Under the pieces are notes generated by a model. It was not told the origin of the DNA, ran no database searches, and was given only the letters and a program-made list of their open reading frames with translations. A stretch of 64,000 nucleotides of DNA. Source: Mesotaenium endlicherianum. Taxonomy: Eukaryota; Streptophyta; Zygnematophyceae; Zygnematales; Mesotaeniaceae. Shown here piece by piece: positions 44,128 through 54,134 of the stretch. The stretch covers positions 254,034 through 318,033 of the forward strand of contig WELA01009811.1 in the NCBI GenBank assembly GCA_009602735.1, read 5' to 3'. A program made the translations under genes and the position numbers. The first letter of the stretch is position 1. The number at the start of each line of letters is the position of its first letter.

Positions 44128-45601
44128 ATGAGGGGGGGGGCGACCGGGACCAACGCCGACGCCGGACTGGTAATACGTTCTCGCGGCCCCTGGAGTAGCC
44201 AGGACGCGCCACATGGCAACTTCCTAGCAGCTAAGCCCGCGCGAGCAGCTGCAGCCGTTTTTGCAATTTCGCCAGCGACGGCCGCTGCGCTATTAGCTGC
44301 TGCGCACACGCCTGCGCCAGCAGCACTTGCGCCTGCGGCATCGGCGCCCACGCCAGCGCCGGCAGCCACGCCAGCAGCTGCTATGCACGCGCCAGCAGCT
44401 GCGCNGCACCAAAGGCGGCGTCGGCCTCCGCTACGGCGTCGGCGTCCGCACCAGCGCACACGGCCGCGCCAGCAGCAGTTGCGCTCGCGCCAGCAGCTGC
44501 GCCAGCCGAGGCGTTTGTCGTCTTGCCTGCGCACGAAGCTGCGTCAGTGCCAGCTGCGCCCGCTTCTGCAACTGCGCGAGCGGCCACTACGCCTACGCCA
44601 GCAGCTGCGCCAGCCATTGGAACTGCGCCAGCCTCCCGTGGTGGCCTGCTGCGCCTGCACAATGCCACTTGGCGGCCGTACGGCAACCAGCAGCGCACGC
44701 AGGGAGCGCACGCTTTTAGCAGTCGCCGGGCGACCAGCGGCAACGCAGAAGCGCGCTGGGCCAGACCAGGGACGCCGCACGGAGGAGGCGTTGCGTCTTC
44801 CTTGCTCATATTGCGTGCTGGAGACGCCAGCAGCACCAGCGGCAATTGCGCCCTACGCGCTAGCCTCGCCAATGGCAACAATGCAGCTTAGCGCCGAGGT
44901 CATTACGCTGGCACTGCATCGCATGCCAGCGATTTCCTTTGCCGAGCTGGGCGTGTCAATGGAGACCACGCGACAGGCGGTGCAACTGTTGCTGCGTCGC
45001 AGGGCCGGTCCACGTACAGCCGATAGCAGGCCAATGTCCGTCGCCGCAGCCGCAATGCTTTCAGCACCCGCGCGACCTGCGCATGAGCGCAGATTTGTTA
45101 AGCCGTCGTAACGCCGCCTTTTTGGATAACGCGTAGGGGATCGTGCTCGTCAACACTCAGGCCCCGCAGCGCATCATGTTTGACACGGGCGCGCACCCGG
45201 TCCTCATGAGCCTTAGCTACTTCCGACGGCTGGGCCTTTCTTTGAACAACTTGGAGGATTTGCCAACGCGGATCAACACGGCAGCTAGCACCTCCGAGTT
45301 CGTGACTGGGCGCGCACGCCTGGCGCTCCACTTCACCTTCAGACCAGGGACAGCGGACGAGACGACCATCCATCGGCACGCCCTCGTGACTCGCTCTGAG
45401 ACCTTTGACGTCCTCTTGGGACAGGAGGTGCTCTTTCCCATCGGCGCCGCGGTTGACAACTGGACCGAGCGCGTCCAATATCGGCCCAACTGGCGTCAGG
45501 AGGAACCCGCATGGCTTCTTTGCCGCTCGACATTGTGGACCGACGTCCGGCCATGCCCGCTCTCTATGGCTTCCACGTCGACTGCCCAAACCCACAACTA
45601 G
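44128..45601 (+). pseudogene. Element G fragment: Ala/Pro-rich Gag and retroviral-type protease
   Basis: Frame 44128-45111 is dominated by a degenerate GCGCCAGCAGCTGC repeat coding Ala/Pro and holds an N at 44405. Frame 45143-45601 is an aspartic protease with RIMFDTGAHPVLM and FDVLLGQEVLFPIG, closest in this window to the protease of element A. The protease frame is open upstream through a TAG near 45135. No RT or integrase follows, so it is a truncated copy. Confidence 0.7.
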
Positions 45602-45678
45602 CGCACGTGCCAGTTGAGACTGATTCTGTAGCAAGTGCTCAACGTTCGCACTAGGCAGCAACAGCTCATTAGCTGGAG

Positions 45679-45813
45679 GATAAAAACATCCAAAGCTTGC
45701 CTCCCTTCATAGCTTTCAAGTCACAAGTGTTATAGACTCTCTTGCGGCAACGCCTGCTGACCGATTTCGTACAGCTTATGACATTGATGCGCGCCTGAGC
45801 TCTTAGCGCACAA
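45679..45813 (+). repeat. direct repeat, left copy
   Basis: Begins GATAAAAACATCCAAAGCTTG and ends at GAGCTCTTAGCGCAC. The same 135-bp unit recurs at 46973-47107 with about ten to fifteen differences. Confidence 0.8.
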
Positions 45814-46972
45814 CAATTGTCATAATTTGTTGAGTTGAGGTCGTCGCACGTACCCGTGCTTCAAGCGTGTGAGCGATCAACCTCAGACAAGCATTTGCCT
45901 CTTTGCATTTGTGTGTATAGTCTATGCTTGCATGCCTAGGGTATAGATGCCACGTGACAAGTCAACACTTGGTACGTGCGCTAGACCTACTTTAGGCATC
46001 AGGTACAGGTCACTGCCCGCTTGGTCCCAAGTAGCAGCTCAAGCTACCCGGCACTTTGGAGACAGTGCCTAAGAGGGCTACGTGGCACCACCAAAAGGTG
46101 GCGGGCTCCAGTGCTTGGCCCAGGTCCCCCTGTCTGCCCGTCATCAAGCAACAGGAGCCACCATGGGCCACGTGGAGCCACCGAAAGATGGCGGGCTTCA
46201 CGACTTGGCCCGAGTACACATACGTACTCGTCAATTAGGCTTAGACACTCCTAAGTGCCCGACACCCAAGTGGCAAGGCCACCAAGGGCACCCAGGGCCA
46301 CCGACCGACAGCTGCAGCCCGTCAGTTAACCCATGCGCAGCCGACCCACATGTGCTCAGCCGACAGGAATCGTCACAGCTTGCAGGAGTACTGCGGCTTA
46401 GCGGGCAACCATCCGAGTGCACAAACATAAGCTTGTCTTACAAGCTTAGTTTGTGCTAAAGTGAGCTCGACCTATCACAGGCATTTAGCATATTCTAGCA
46501 TCTCGCTTTTGATTGGATTGAGTAGTAACTAGCCTATTGGAGCGCTAGCACAATAGGTATATGTGTGTGTATGCAAAGGTAGATCTTAGAGGACAACTAC
46601 ATGCATTGAATCCGCGCCTAATCCGGATTTCCAGGTGTATAAGTGCTAGAGATGTCCCTAAAGAGACATCTTTTTAGAAGTCCCATTATGCTAGTTGTAA
46701 GTCACAGAGATCATCAGTAAAGCTTACACTTTTTATCTCTTGTGTTTTCAGGACCACTTAGTTTCTCTCTTGTGAAGAGCAAGTCTTGTTGGCTTCCAGT
46801 CACTTGAAGAACTTTACAAGTGGTGAGCAAAGCCACAACTTACACCCCTGCCATAGGCCTACTCTTGAAAATCATGATGTGCTTCTAGTGATCTTTTGGG
46901 CCATACTACATTAGTTGTATTCCTATCAATTTACAATTTTGAGGTGCTCACTCTGGAGAGTACACACTCCTT
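45814..46972. other. non-coding interval between direct repeats
   Basis: No gene seen. A unit of about 50 bp (GGCTACGTGGCACCACCAAA... and GGCCACGTGGAGCCACCGAA...) occurs twice, at about 46077 and 46158. The interval may be LTR-derived, since the flanking copy leads into copia-type coding sequence. Confidence 0.45.
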
Positions 46973-47107
46973 GATAAAAACATCCAAAGCTTGCCTCCGT
47001 TTTTAGCTTTTAAGTCACATGTATTATAGACTCTCTTGCAGCAACGTCTACTGACTGGTTTTGTACAACTTATAACACTGATGCGCGCCCGAGCTCTTAG
47101 CGCACGA
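46973..47107 (+). repeat. direct repeat, right copy
   Basis: Second copy of 45679-45813, immediately upstream of the copia-like fragment. Confidence 0.8.
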
Positions 47108-47110
47108 CAT

Positions 47111-47727
47111 TAATAGCAAAGGGTATAGACTGCTCAAGGTGCGAACAGGGGAAGTGTTTGTGAGCAGATTTGTGATCTTCAATAGGAAGGTGCTCGACCT
47201 TGGCAGCTCCAGACTCTACGAGGAGTTTGTGCGAGAGGGAAAAGAGCAGAGCAGAGTTGAGACTCGACTTCAAGCTGCTGCAAGAGCAACTCCTGCTGCT
47301 GGAATCTGACACTGCAAGAGATGCTCCAATCAAGTGTTGGAGCTCGGGAGCTGCGTTACACCGTCGCATTTTTTTGGTGTTCGGGCACCAAACTAAGCGA
47401 ACTTTGTAAGTTTGCGCGTACTTGACGAACTGACACAAATTTTTTTTTCCATGAAAGTGTTAGCTGGTAAGTGATTAATAATAATATATCAGTTAGGGTT
47501 ATTTAAAAATTAGCACGAACTAAGCAAACAAAGCAAAAAGCACATGTCGGACATTAGCGAACAAGCAAACTTAGAAACTAGGCGTACTTACGAACGGCGT
47601 AACCCTGCTCAGGAGGAGCCTAAGCCAAGAAGTGACGAGCAAGAGGGATCAGCCTCTGCTTCTAATGATAAGGTCGAGTTCTTTGGGAAGAGAACACGAT
47701 CTAAACCTCCAGAGGAAGCGTATATGA
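47111..47727 (+). pseudogene. copia-type integrase C-terminus fragment
   Basis: GYRLLKVRTGEVFVSRFVIFN (about 47115-47180) resembles the Ty1/copia integrase C-terminal element that precedes RT (YRLLxxxTxKxxxSRDVxF). A charged linker follows and is interrupted by a 257-bp hAT-like insertion (47351-47607). It resumes as EEPKPRSDEQEGSASASND and FGKRTRSKPPEE up to about 47727. RT is absent. Confidence 0.6.
47351..47607. mobile_element. non-autonomous hAT element (MITE) related to D
   Basis: 257 bp between CTGCGTTACACCGT and ACGGCGTAACCCTG, which are inverted repeats resembling those of element D. Target duplication CTCGGGAG (47343-47350) and CTCAGGAG (47608-47615) match at 7 of 8. Subterminal ACTAAGCGAAC motifs are shared with D. 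No coding capacity. Confidence 0.8.
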
Positions 47728-47960
47728 ATGCCCAGAGTTCTTGCTCTGTTGTTGAGTAGTTTTGTTCGGCAGGTGTTAGCTTTTGACTCTTGAAACAAAT
47801 GGGACGGCCTTTTAGCAGCAAGATTGCTCCAATCCCAACACCAGACGCATCCGCCACTACCTTGTAAGGCAAGTCCGGATTGGCTAATACGAGAACTGGC
47901 GCATGTGTGAGGGCATATGAAATGTGCTCAAACGCAAGTTGGGTGGTTTTATTCCAAATT
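47728..47960 (-). pseudogene. gypsy RNase H fragment (element F)
   Basis: The minus strand reads HISYALTHAPVLVLANPDL, PYKVVADASGVGIGAILL and QNYSTTEQELWAF, the start of a Ty3/gypsy RNase H domain. It is cut off at both ends. Confidence 0.75.
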
Positions 47961-48286
47961 AATGAACGTGAGCGCGAGCTAGTGGTTTAGCGTAGAACAC
48001 AGACCAGGAGCAGCTACAAAGGCAGTAATTAATTTAATGCACGCATCAGTGACTCCCACGTACATGCATGTGTTCTTGTGCAATTGTCGAAATCGTTTGA
48101 AGGCCATACTAGGTGTCTCACAAGGCAACCGTGTGAAATTTTGCATTGCAAAAATTTGGAAATGCACGTGGGTACAATCAAGAAGAGCCCAAGAAGCTGG
48201 GCCATGCAAGGGGAGATTGACGCCCATAATGGCCTACTGCTGGCGCCGCTGAATCGTCTGAGTGTGCGGGTCTTCAATGCGCGCGG

Positions 48287-48841
48287 CTAGCACTTCCACT
48301 TGCAGGGCATAGATTGGTAGCGCGCCTTCCCTAGGTCTTGGTCCCTGCTGCTCTCTTGCCAACCCATCAAACAAGACCAGTCCGCCCCCGTTCCCCCCAA
48401 GCACCTGCCCCCCAGGCACATGTACTTCGCCGGATCCAACTGGGCAGCCACTGCTGCAGCAGCAGCGGGCCTCGGCAGCTGTAGTGGGTGCGGCAGCTGC
48501 AGCGACAAGGGCATTTGTGTAGGAGGACCCCGTGCAGGAGGCGGGTCAATTGGAGGAACCCAAGGAGGAGCTCTAGCAGCTACCCCGAATATGGATAAGG
48601 GAGCGGGAGGTGGCACATCAGAAATAGTACAAATGATTTCTACTCTTAATCGCTGATAGAGAAGAAGGGCCTCCTCGCCCAAATGCGCACACATAGTGTT
48701 AAAGTACTCATTGCATGTGAGGCGACTATTGCGGGCTCACAACATAGCAAGAGAAGCATGTACATTAGAACCTAATGCGGATAGAGAGAGACCATCCTCG
48801 TAGCCTGTGTAGTTTAAATGAGCCCCAAAGGAACCCGCCAT
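48287..48841 (-). pseudogene. retroelement Gag N-terminal fragment (element F)
   Basis: The minus strand starts MAGSFGAHLNYTGYEDGLSL and has an in-frame TGA near 48740. It continues as NEYFNTMCAHLGEEALLLYQRL, then a Pro/Ala-rich segment. Position and composition fit a gypsy Gag start. A zinc knuckle is not seen. Confidence 0.45.
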
Positions 48842-49493
48842 CTTGCTAGGAACACCTACTTCGTATAGTGAGTAGCAATCTGTTGGCTCCGCCACTGGAG
48901 ACTCAATGTAGACTCAAGAGATGCATGTTGTAAGGCTTGGGATAGTAAAGGACCCGGGGAGACAACAGGCTCTGGACCGGGACTTAGTTCCGCGCCTTCA
49001 GATCTTGGGTTAAAGATTAAATCTGATTCTAGCACAGAATGCTGGTAGACTGCTCTGCTTGGGTGTAGGAAGCATAGACTCGAACTGCGTGCAAACAAAT
49101 CATACGAAGGACTTGGAAAGAGGAGAAGCGGGAAGCACAAAATAACCCCAATCAATCCTCAAGGCAACTTGTCATGTTGGAAGTCGGTACATTGGAATAA
49201 CCTGCCAGAGTCACTCGACCTCAAGGTCGTGGAGGAGAGCTCTCTTGTCTTGTGCTGCTACAATTCTCCTTGTTCCTTTTTGTTGAATGCAAGGTTGCTC
49301 GTTGTCGTCGTGTAGTGCTATACTATGATGCTAATAACACAAAAATCCGAAATGTGGGTGCACGTGTGATGTAACGTCTTTGACGCTAGGCACTATCCCT
49401 TTGATGAAAAAGGGTGAGCTTTGAATGTATACAAGCCAAGGTGCAAACCGTAGCTACTCTACCTAAGCTATGCTAAATTACTGTGAGGCAAAA
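48842..49493. other. no gene seen
   Basis: Probably the 5' region of retroelement F, interrupted by element H. A 99-codon minus-strand frame (49155-48856) has no recognisable motif. Confidence 0.35.
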
Positions 49494-49498
49494 GTGGG
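49494..49498. repeat. target-site duplication of element H, left (GTGGG)
   Basis: Identical to 54130-54134, directly flanking the outer LTR edges. Confidence 0.9.
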
Positions 49499-50242
49499 TG
49501 AAAGGGGCAGACTGCCCTAGTGGAAGCGTAGTAACTCATGAGGAAAGGAACTAGTTGCAATCATACTAAAGAGTGCAGCTGCGTATCACTAGGAAAGCTT
49601 AGTAAAAATACTCAACATTTTGAGTAGCAAGAAACTGCTCACAAATGATACAGGATTAAAGGCCTTGTCATCAGTAACCCGTAGAAATTTACAGAAGTGA
49701 AAACTCATAAGAAATGAAGTAGTTATGCCTATTTATAAGTTTCTGACCAAAGTTCTCCTCCCTAGACGAAAGCTACGGAATTTTGTAAGAGTTTGTCACA
49801 TCGTCCCTTCCAGAATATTTGTGAGTAAGCCAAATCAGTCTCATTTGACGTGTCGGGCTGATTTGACGTCCACATGCTTGCATCGAAATATTTAGAACAT
49901 ACTAACTTAGACGCGCTAGGCTAATCCAAAATTTCTTGGTAAATCGACCTAGTCGGCACACCGCGTCAGCCGAACTTACGTGAAGGTTTGAGTTCACTCT
50001 AACGGGCCAGATCTCTCGACGTTGTCGGTCAATCCGACCGTCGCGCTCACCGCGAATTAAGGACAGTCGTCAACCGACCTCAAAATTGATAAACTTCGGA
50101 AATCCATAACTCTCTCAATACTTAACCAAATTCAATGAACTTTAAATCAAAATGACCATAAAAATAAACTCTAGGCTTCTATACAATCAAAACATACTTT
50201 CATAAAACTCAAAAATGCACTCGATAAACCTATGACCTTACA
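49499..50242 (-). repeat. 3' LTR of element H
   Basis: 744 bp, matching 53394-54129. On the element strand it begins TGTAAGG after the polypurine tract GAGGAGGGGGATGA. Confidence 0.92.
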
Positions 50243-50637
50243 TCATCCCCCTCCTCAAGATGCGACGTCCTCGACGCATTCAGTGGATAACGCCTCAACT
50301 TACTCTTACAATGAGTCAAGGTGGCCTCCAGCTCCCAAGTGTTATCGTTCGCACGGTAGCCTTTCCACTTGACCAAATACTCTTGAACAAGACGTTGACC
50401 TCGCTTGACTCTTCGATCGTCGACAATCGCCTCCACTTCATACTCCAATACGTCATCAATCTCGACGGGTGGTGGCGGTGTAGGTAGCTGTCCTGAATGT
50501 CCTTCATTTGGGTCAAAGTATGGCCGCAAACAAATGACATGGAACACATCATGGATACGCCAGCCTGAAGGAAGTTCTAACTTGTAGGTCACTGGATTAA
50601 CCTGCTTGAGTACCCCAAAGGGACCTGTGACTTGCAA
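50230..50637 (-). pseudogene. Element H integrase C-terminus with chromodomain
   Basis: LKQVNPVTYKLELP and the IHDVFHV region are the integrase C-terminus. The chromodomain reads LEYEVEAIVDDRRV and EYLVKWKGYRANDNTWE (about 50450-50330). Upstream sequence jumps straight to the RNase H entry region, so the catalytic integrase is deleted. Confidence 0.88.
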
Positions 50638-50639
50638 TT

Positions 50640-51604
50640 ACCAACACAGGTGCCTGTGTCAACAGCTCCTTAATCTTCTCAAAAGCAAGCTGCTCCTTGT
50701 CGCCCCATAGCCACTTCTCCAGCTTCCTTAACATGTCCGTGAGCGGTGCACACACCTTGGCAAATCCTTAAGTGAAACGTCGATAATAATTTGTGATGCC
50801 AAGAAAACTCCTGAGTTGATGAATATCAGCAGGTACCGGCCAATCTCTGACTGCTTGCACCTTCTTCTGCTCCACCTTCACTCCTTCAGCTCCCACTATG
50901 TGCCCAAGAAACTCGACCTCCTTGAGACAGAATTCGCACTTGCTCATCTTCCCATATAACTTTTGATCTTTCAAGACCTCCATCACCTTCTTGAGATGTC
51001 CCACGTGCTCCTCCAAGGTCTTTGAATAGATCAAGATGTTGTCCAAAAATACCACCACAAACTGGTCCCAATAGGGTCTGAAGATACTATTCATGAGTCC
51101 CCTGAATGTAGCAAGTGCATTAGTCAATCCACAAGGCATGACTGTGAACTCAAACAAACCATAGCGAGTTTTGAAAGCAGTCTTCTGAATGTCTCCTTCC
51201 GCAATCCGTACCTGGTGATAGCCACTCCTCAAATCAATCTTTGAGAAATACTTCGTTCCAATGAGCCTGTCAATCAATTCATCCACTCGTGGAAGTGGGT
51301 ACCTGTTCTTGATGGTAACCTTGTTGAGCGCCCGGTAGTCGACACACATCCTCGTAGTCCCATTCTTCTTCTTCACAAATAAGACTGGCGCTGCAAATGG
51401 AGACTCGCTGGATTGGATGAATCCCTTCTCCAATAACTCTGTCAGCTGCTTCTTCAACTCATCCAACTCCGCAAACAATTGACAAAAGGCGGGTCTCACT
51501 GGTGGCTTGCTCCCTGGTTCCAACTCAATCTTGTGCTCCATAGCTCTCTGTGGAGGTAATCCTGCAGGTAGCTCCTTAGGAAAAACGCCCTTGAACTCCT
51601 CCAA
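50640..51604 (-). pseudogene. pol: Element H reverse transcriptase with altered active site
   Basis: Blocks [27 protein letters not shown] and [13 protein letters not shown] are clear. The palm motif reads [10 protein letters not shown], that is LDN instead of the catalytic LDD. This should abolish polymerase activity if the base is right. The frame ends at 50768 (a stop before GFAKVCAPLTDML), and RT-connection sequence continues to the deletion junction at about 50638. Confidence 0.88.
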
Positions 51605-51646
51605 CAGCGCCTTAATTTGGGCGGGCGTCTCAGCAGGCTTCTTCTC

Positions 51647-52420
51647 TTAAACAGTTGGGCTTTGCTCCTTCTGAGCAAGGGGATCAAACACCACTACTTG
51701 CGCATCCGGCGATGAACATTCGCCGAGGCTGTTAGGATTCACGCTTGCTCCATCCGATGACCTAGCCAAGGCCACCAAAACAAGGTACATCTCCTTCACC
51801 TGATTCGCCCTGCATAGCTTCTTAGATTGCAGGCTCGACAGAAGACAATCACTTGTAGTAATATCTACCTCCACCTGTTTTGCTGTCTCCATTCGACAAT
51901 TACGCCCTTGGACCTTTACTTGTCCTGTGCTCCAGTGCACTTGAGGGTTGGCTTTTCTCAGCCATGGTCGGCCAAAAATCACCTCATGGTGACCCAACTC
52001 TGCCTGCTCCATAACTTCAGTTCTCTGGTGCCCCGCTACTTCCACGTGAATAGCTTCTGTAGGTGCACCACACTTGAGTCTCTGCCCATTTGCCAAAATT
52101 GCCTCCTTAGGCTCATAATGCTTTTGCACAGGGATTTGCCACTCTTTCACCAGCTTCTTGTGCACAAAGTTTGCACTTGCGCCACTGTCGACCATACACT
52201 TCGCCTTGTTGCCGTCGACTACTGCTTCCTTGATAATAGGCTTGTCAACGTCTCGTCCTTTGCTTCTCGGCAGGCTCCTGGGGATAACCTCCTTGTGAGT
52301 TCTCGTCTTCACGCCAGTAGACACCCCAGAACGACTTATTTGCGTCCTCCTTTTTCCTGCTGTTGAGGTTGCTTCGCCTTCACATGACAGTCTCGAGCCA
52401 GATGTCCAAGCTTGCCGCAA
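51647..52420 (-). CDS. pol: Element H protease
   Basis: Open frame with the aspartic protease block AKCMVDSGASANFVHKKLV and the later HHEVIFGRPWLRKANPQV, preceding RT as in other chromoviruses. It overlaps the end of the Gag frame in another phase. Confidence 0.85.
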   Translation of the reverse strand: MRQAWTSGSRLSCEGEATSTAGKRRTQISRSGVSTGVKTRTHKEVIPRSLPRSKGRDVDKPIIKEAVVDGNKAKCMVDSGASANFVHKKLVKEWQIPVQKHYEPKEAILANGQRLKCGAPTEAIHVEVAGHQRTEVMEQAELGHHEVIFGRPWLRKANPQVHWSTGQVKVQGRNCRMETAKQVEVDITTSDCLLSSLQSKKLCRANQVKEMYLVLVALARSSDGASVNPNSLGECSSPDAQVVVFDPLAQKEQSPTV

Positions 52421-53306
52421 TTATAGCAGGGTCCTCTCGGCTTGAAATTCTGCTGCCTGCGCTGATACTGAACAAGTCCCAACTCCATAGGTACTGGACC
52501 TTGAACACTCGTGCTTGGCGCTTGAGATCCAAAGTGTCGATATCCTCCAAAATTGGGGCTGTCCCACTGCCTCTGACTATACTCCAGAGCGTCAACCCTT
52601 GTTGCCAATGCCATCATCTCTCCAAGGCTGGTAGGGTCCTTGAGCGCCACTTCCTTGGCCACAGTTGGCTTGAGTTCCCTTTTGAACTTGTCCATCATCT
52701 TGAACTCGTGCATGGATGGATATTGAAGCACCAGCTCGTTGAAGCGCGAAACATACTCCTGAACACTTCCTCGTTGACGAAGGCGCACCAATAGATCTCG
52801 AGCGGTAGCCTCGGGTGCAATAGGTTGAAATTGCCTTTTCAAGCCTCAAATAGCTGATCCACCATAGTAGGAACTCCAGACAGGTGCTCTTCTCGCTCAT
52901 ACCAAGCTCCAGCACTCTTTTGCAAAGTTATGACAAAGGCGACTTGCCTGTCGGGCGTGAGCGCAGAATACTCCATAAACTTCTTCACTCCAAAAATTCA
53001 TTGATGAACAGGCGGCCATCCACGCTCTCCGATATACACTTCAGGCTTAGGCGCACGCACTCCCAATACGGTTGGAACAACTGGTTGCACCACTGGGTTA
53101 ACATGAATTGGTGGTACAATAGGTGCAGGTGCTGAACTCGTCGAAGCAGCATTCTCAACAACAACTTGCACCATTCTCTCCACCTCCTGGCGCATATTTT
53201 GTTGAAACTGTGTGTAGACTTCTCCTCCAATTGCGTTTGCCATCTGCCTCAACATCGCCTGCATCTCTTGTTGCTCCCTTAACAAAGGTGGTGCCGTCTG
53301 CTCCAC
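52336..53306 (-). pseudogene. gag: Element H gag
   Basis: The N-terminal frame 53306-52998 has a coiled-coil-like start (REQQEMQAMLRQMANAIGG). The middle is broken by shifts. The frame 52842-52336 has SVQEYVSRFNELVLQYPSM and one zinc knuckle CYNCGKLGHLARDC. Confidence 0.88.
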
Positions 53307-53375
53307 GCGCTCAACATGCTCGACATGTTTGCCTCCTCCAATTGCCGCGACTCCATAATATAATATGCAAACTAG

Positions 53376-53391
53376 CCCAGCTCTGATACCA
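53376..53391 (-). promoter_or_regulatory. primer-binding site of element H
   Basis: The minus strand reads TGGTATCAGAGCTGG two bases inside the 5' LTR. It is an exact match to the usual plant initiator tRNA-Met complement. Confidence 0.88.
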
Positions 53392-53393
53392 GA

Positions 53394-54129
53394 TGAAAGG
53401 GGCAGAGTGCCCTAGTGGAAGCGTAGTAACTCACGAGAAAAGGAACAAGTTGCAATCATACTAAAGAGTGCAGCGGCGTATCACTAGGGAAGCTTAGTAA
53501 AAATACTCAACATAATGAGTAGCAAGAAATTGCTCACAAATAATGTAGGATTAAAGGCCTTGTCATCACCAACCCGTAGAAATTTACAGAAGTGAAAACT
53601 CATAAGAAATGAAGTAGTTATGCCTATCTATAGTTTTCTGACCTAAGTTCTCCTCTTTAGACGGGAGCTACGAAGTGTTTGTCAAATTGTCCCTTCCAGA
53701 ATATTCGTGAGTAAGGCTGATCAGTCTCACCTGACGTGTCGGGTCGATTTGACGTCCACATACATGCATCGAAATATCTAGAATGTACTAACTTAGGCGC
53801 GCTAGGCTAAACCGAAACTTCTAGGTAAATCGACCCAGTCAGCACTCCGCGTCAGCCAAAGTTACGTGAAGGTTCGAGTTCAATCTAACGGGCCAGATCG
53901 CTTGACGCTGTTGGTCAATCCGACGGTCGCGCTCACCGCGAATTAAGGACAGTCGTCAATCGACCTCAAAACTGAATAATTTTCGGAAATCCATCATTCT
54001 CTTAATACTTAACCAAATTCGATGAACTTTACATCAAAATGACCACAAAAGTACACTCTAGACTTCTATGCAATCAAAACATACTTTCATGAAACTCAAA
54101 AATGCACTTAATAAACCTATGACCTTACA
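53394..54129 (-). repeat. 5' LTR of element H
   Basis: Matches 49499-50242 with moderate divergence (scattered substitutions and a few indels). Followed by GTGGG at 54130-54134. Confidence 0.92.
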
Positions 54130-54134
54130 GTGGG

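Larger units (their letters stand above)
49499..54129 (-). mobile_element. Element H: internally deleted chromodomain Ty3/gypsy element
   Basis: LTRs 49499-50242 and 53394-54129, with a perfect target duplication GTGGG. An exact initiator tRNA-Met primer-binding site (TGGTATCAGAGCTGG) sits next to the 5' LTR at about 53376-53391. The minus strand reads gag, protease, RT, then directly the integrase C-terminus and chromodomain. RNase H and the integrase core are missing. A total of 4.6 kb fits a non-autonomous deletion derivative. Confidence 0.95.

Noticed and set aside
44022-44881. Minus-strand Ala/Gly/Arg-rich frames
   Set aside because: Antisense shadows of the GC-rich Ala/Pro repeat; the plus strand carries the Gag/protease frame.
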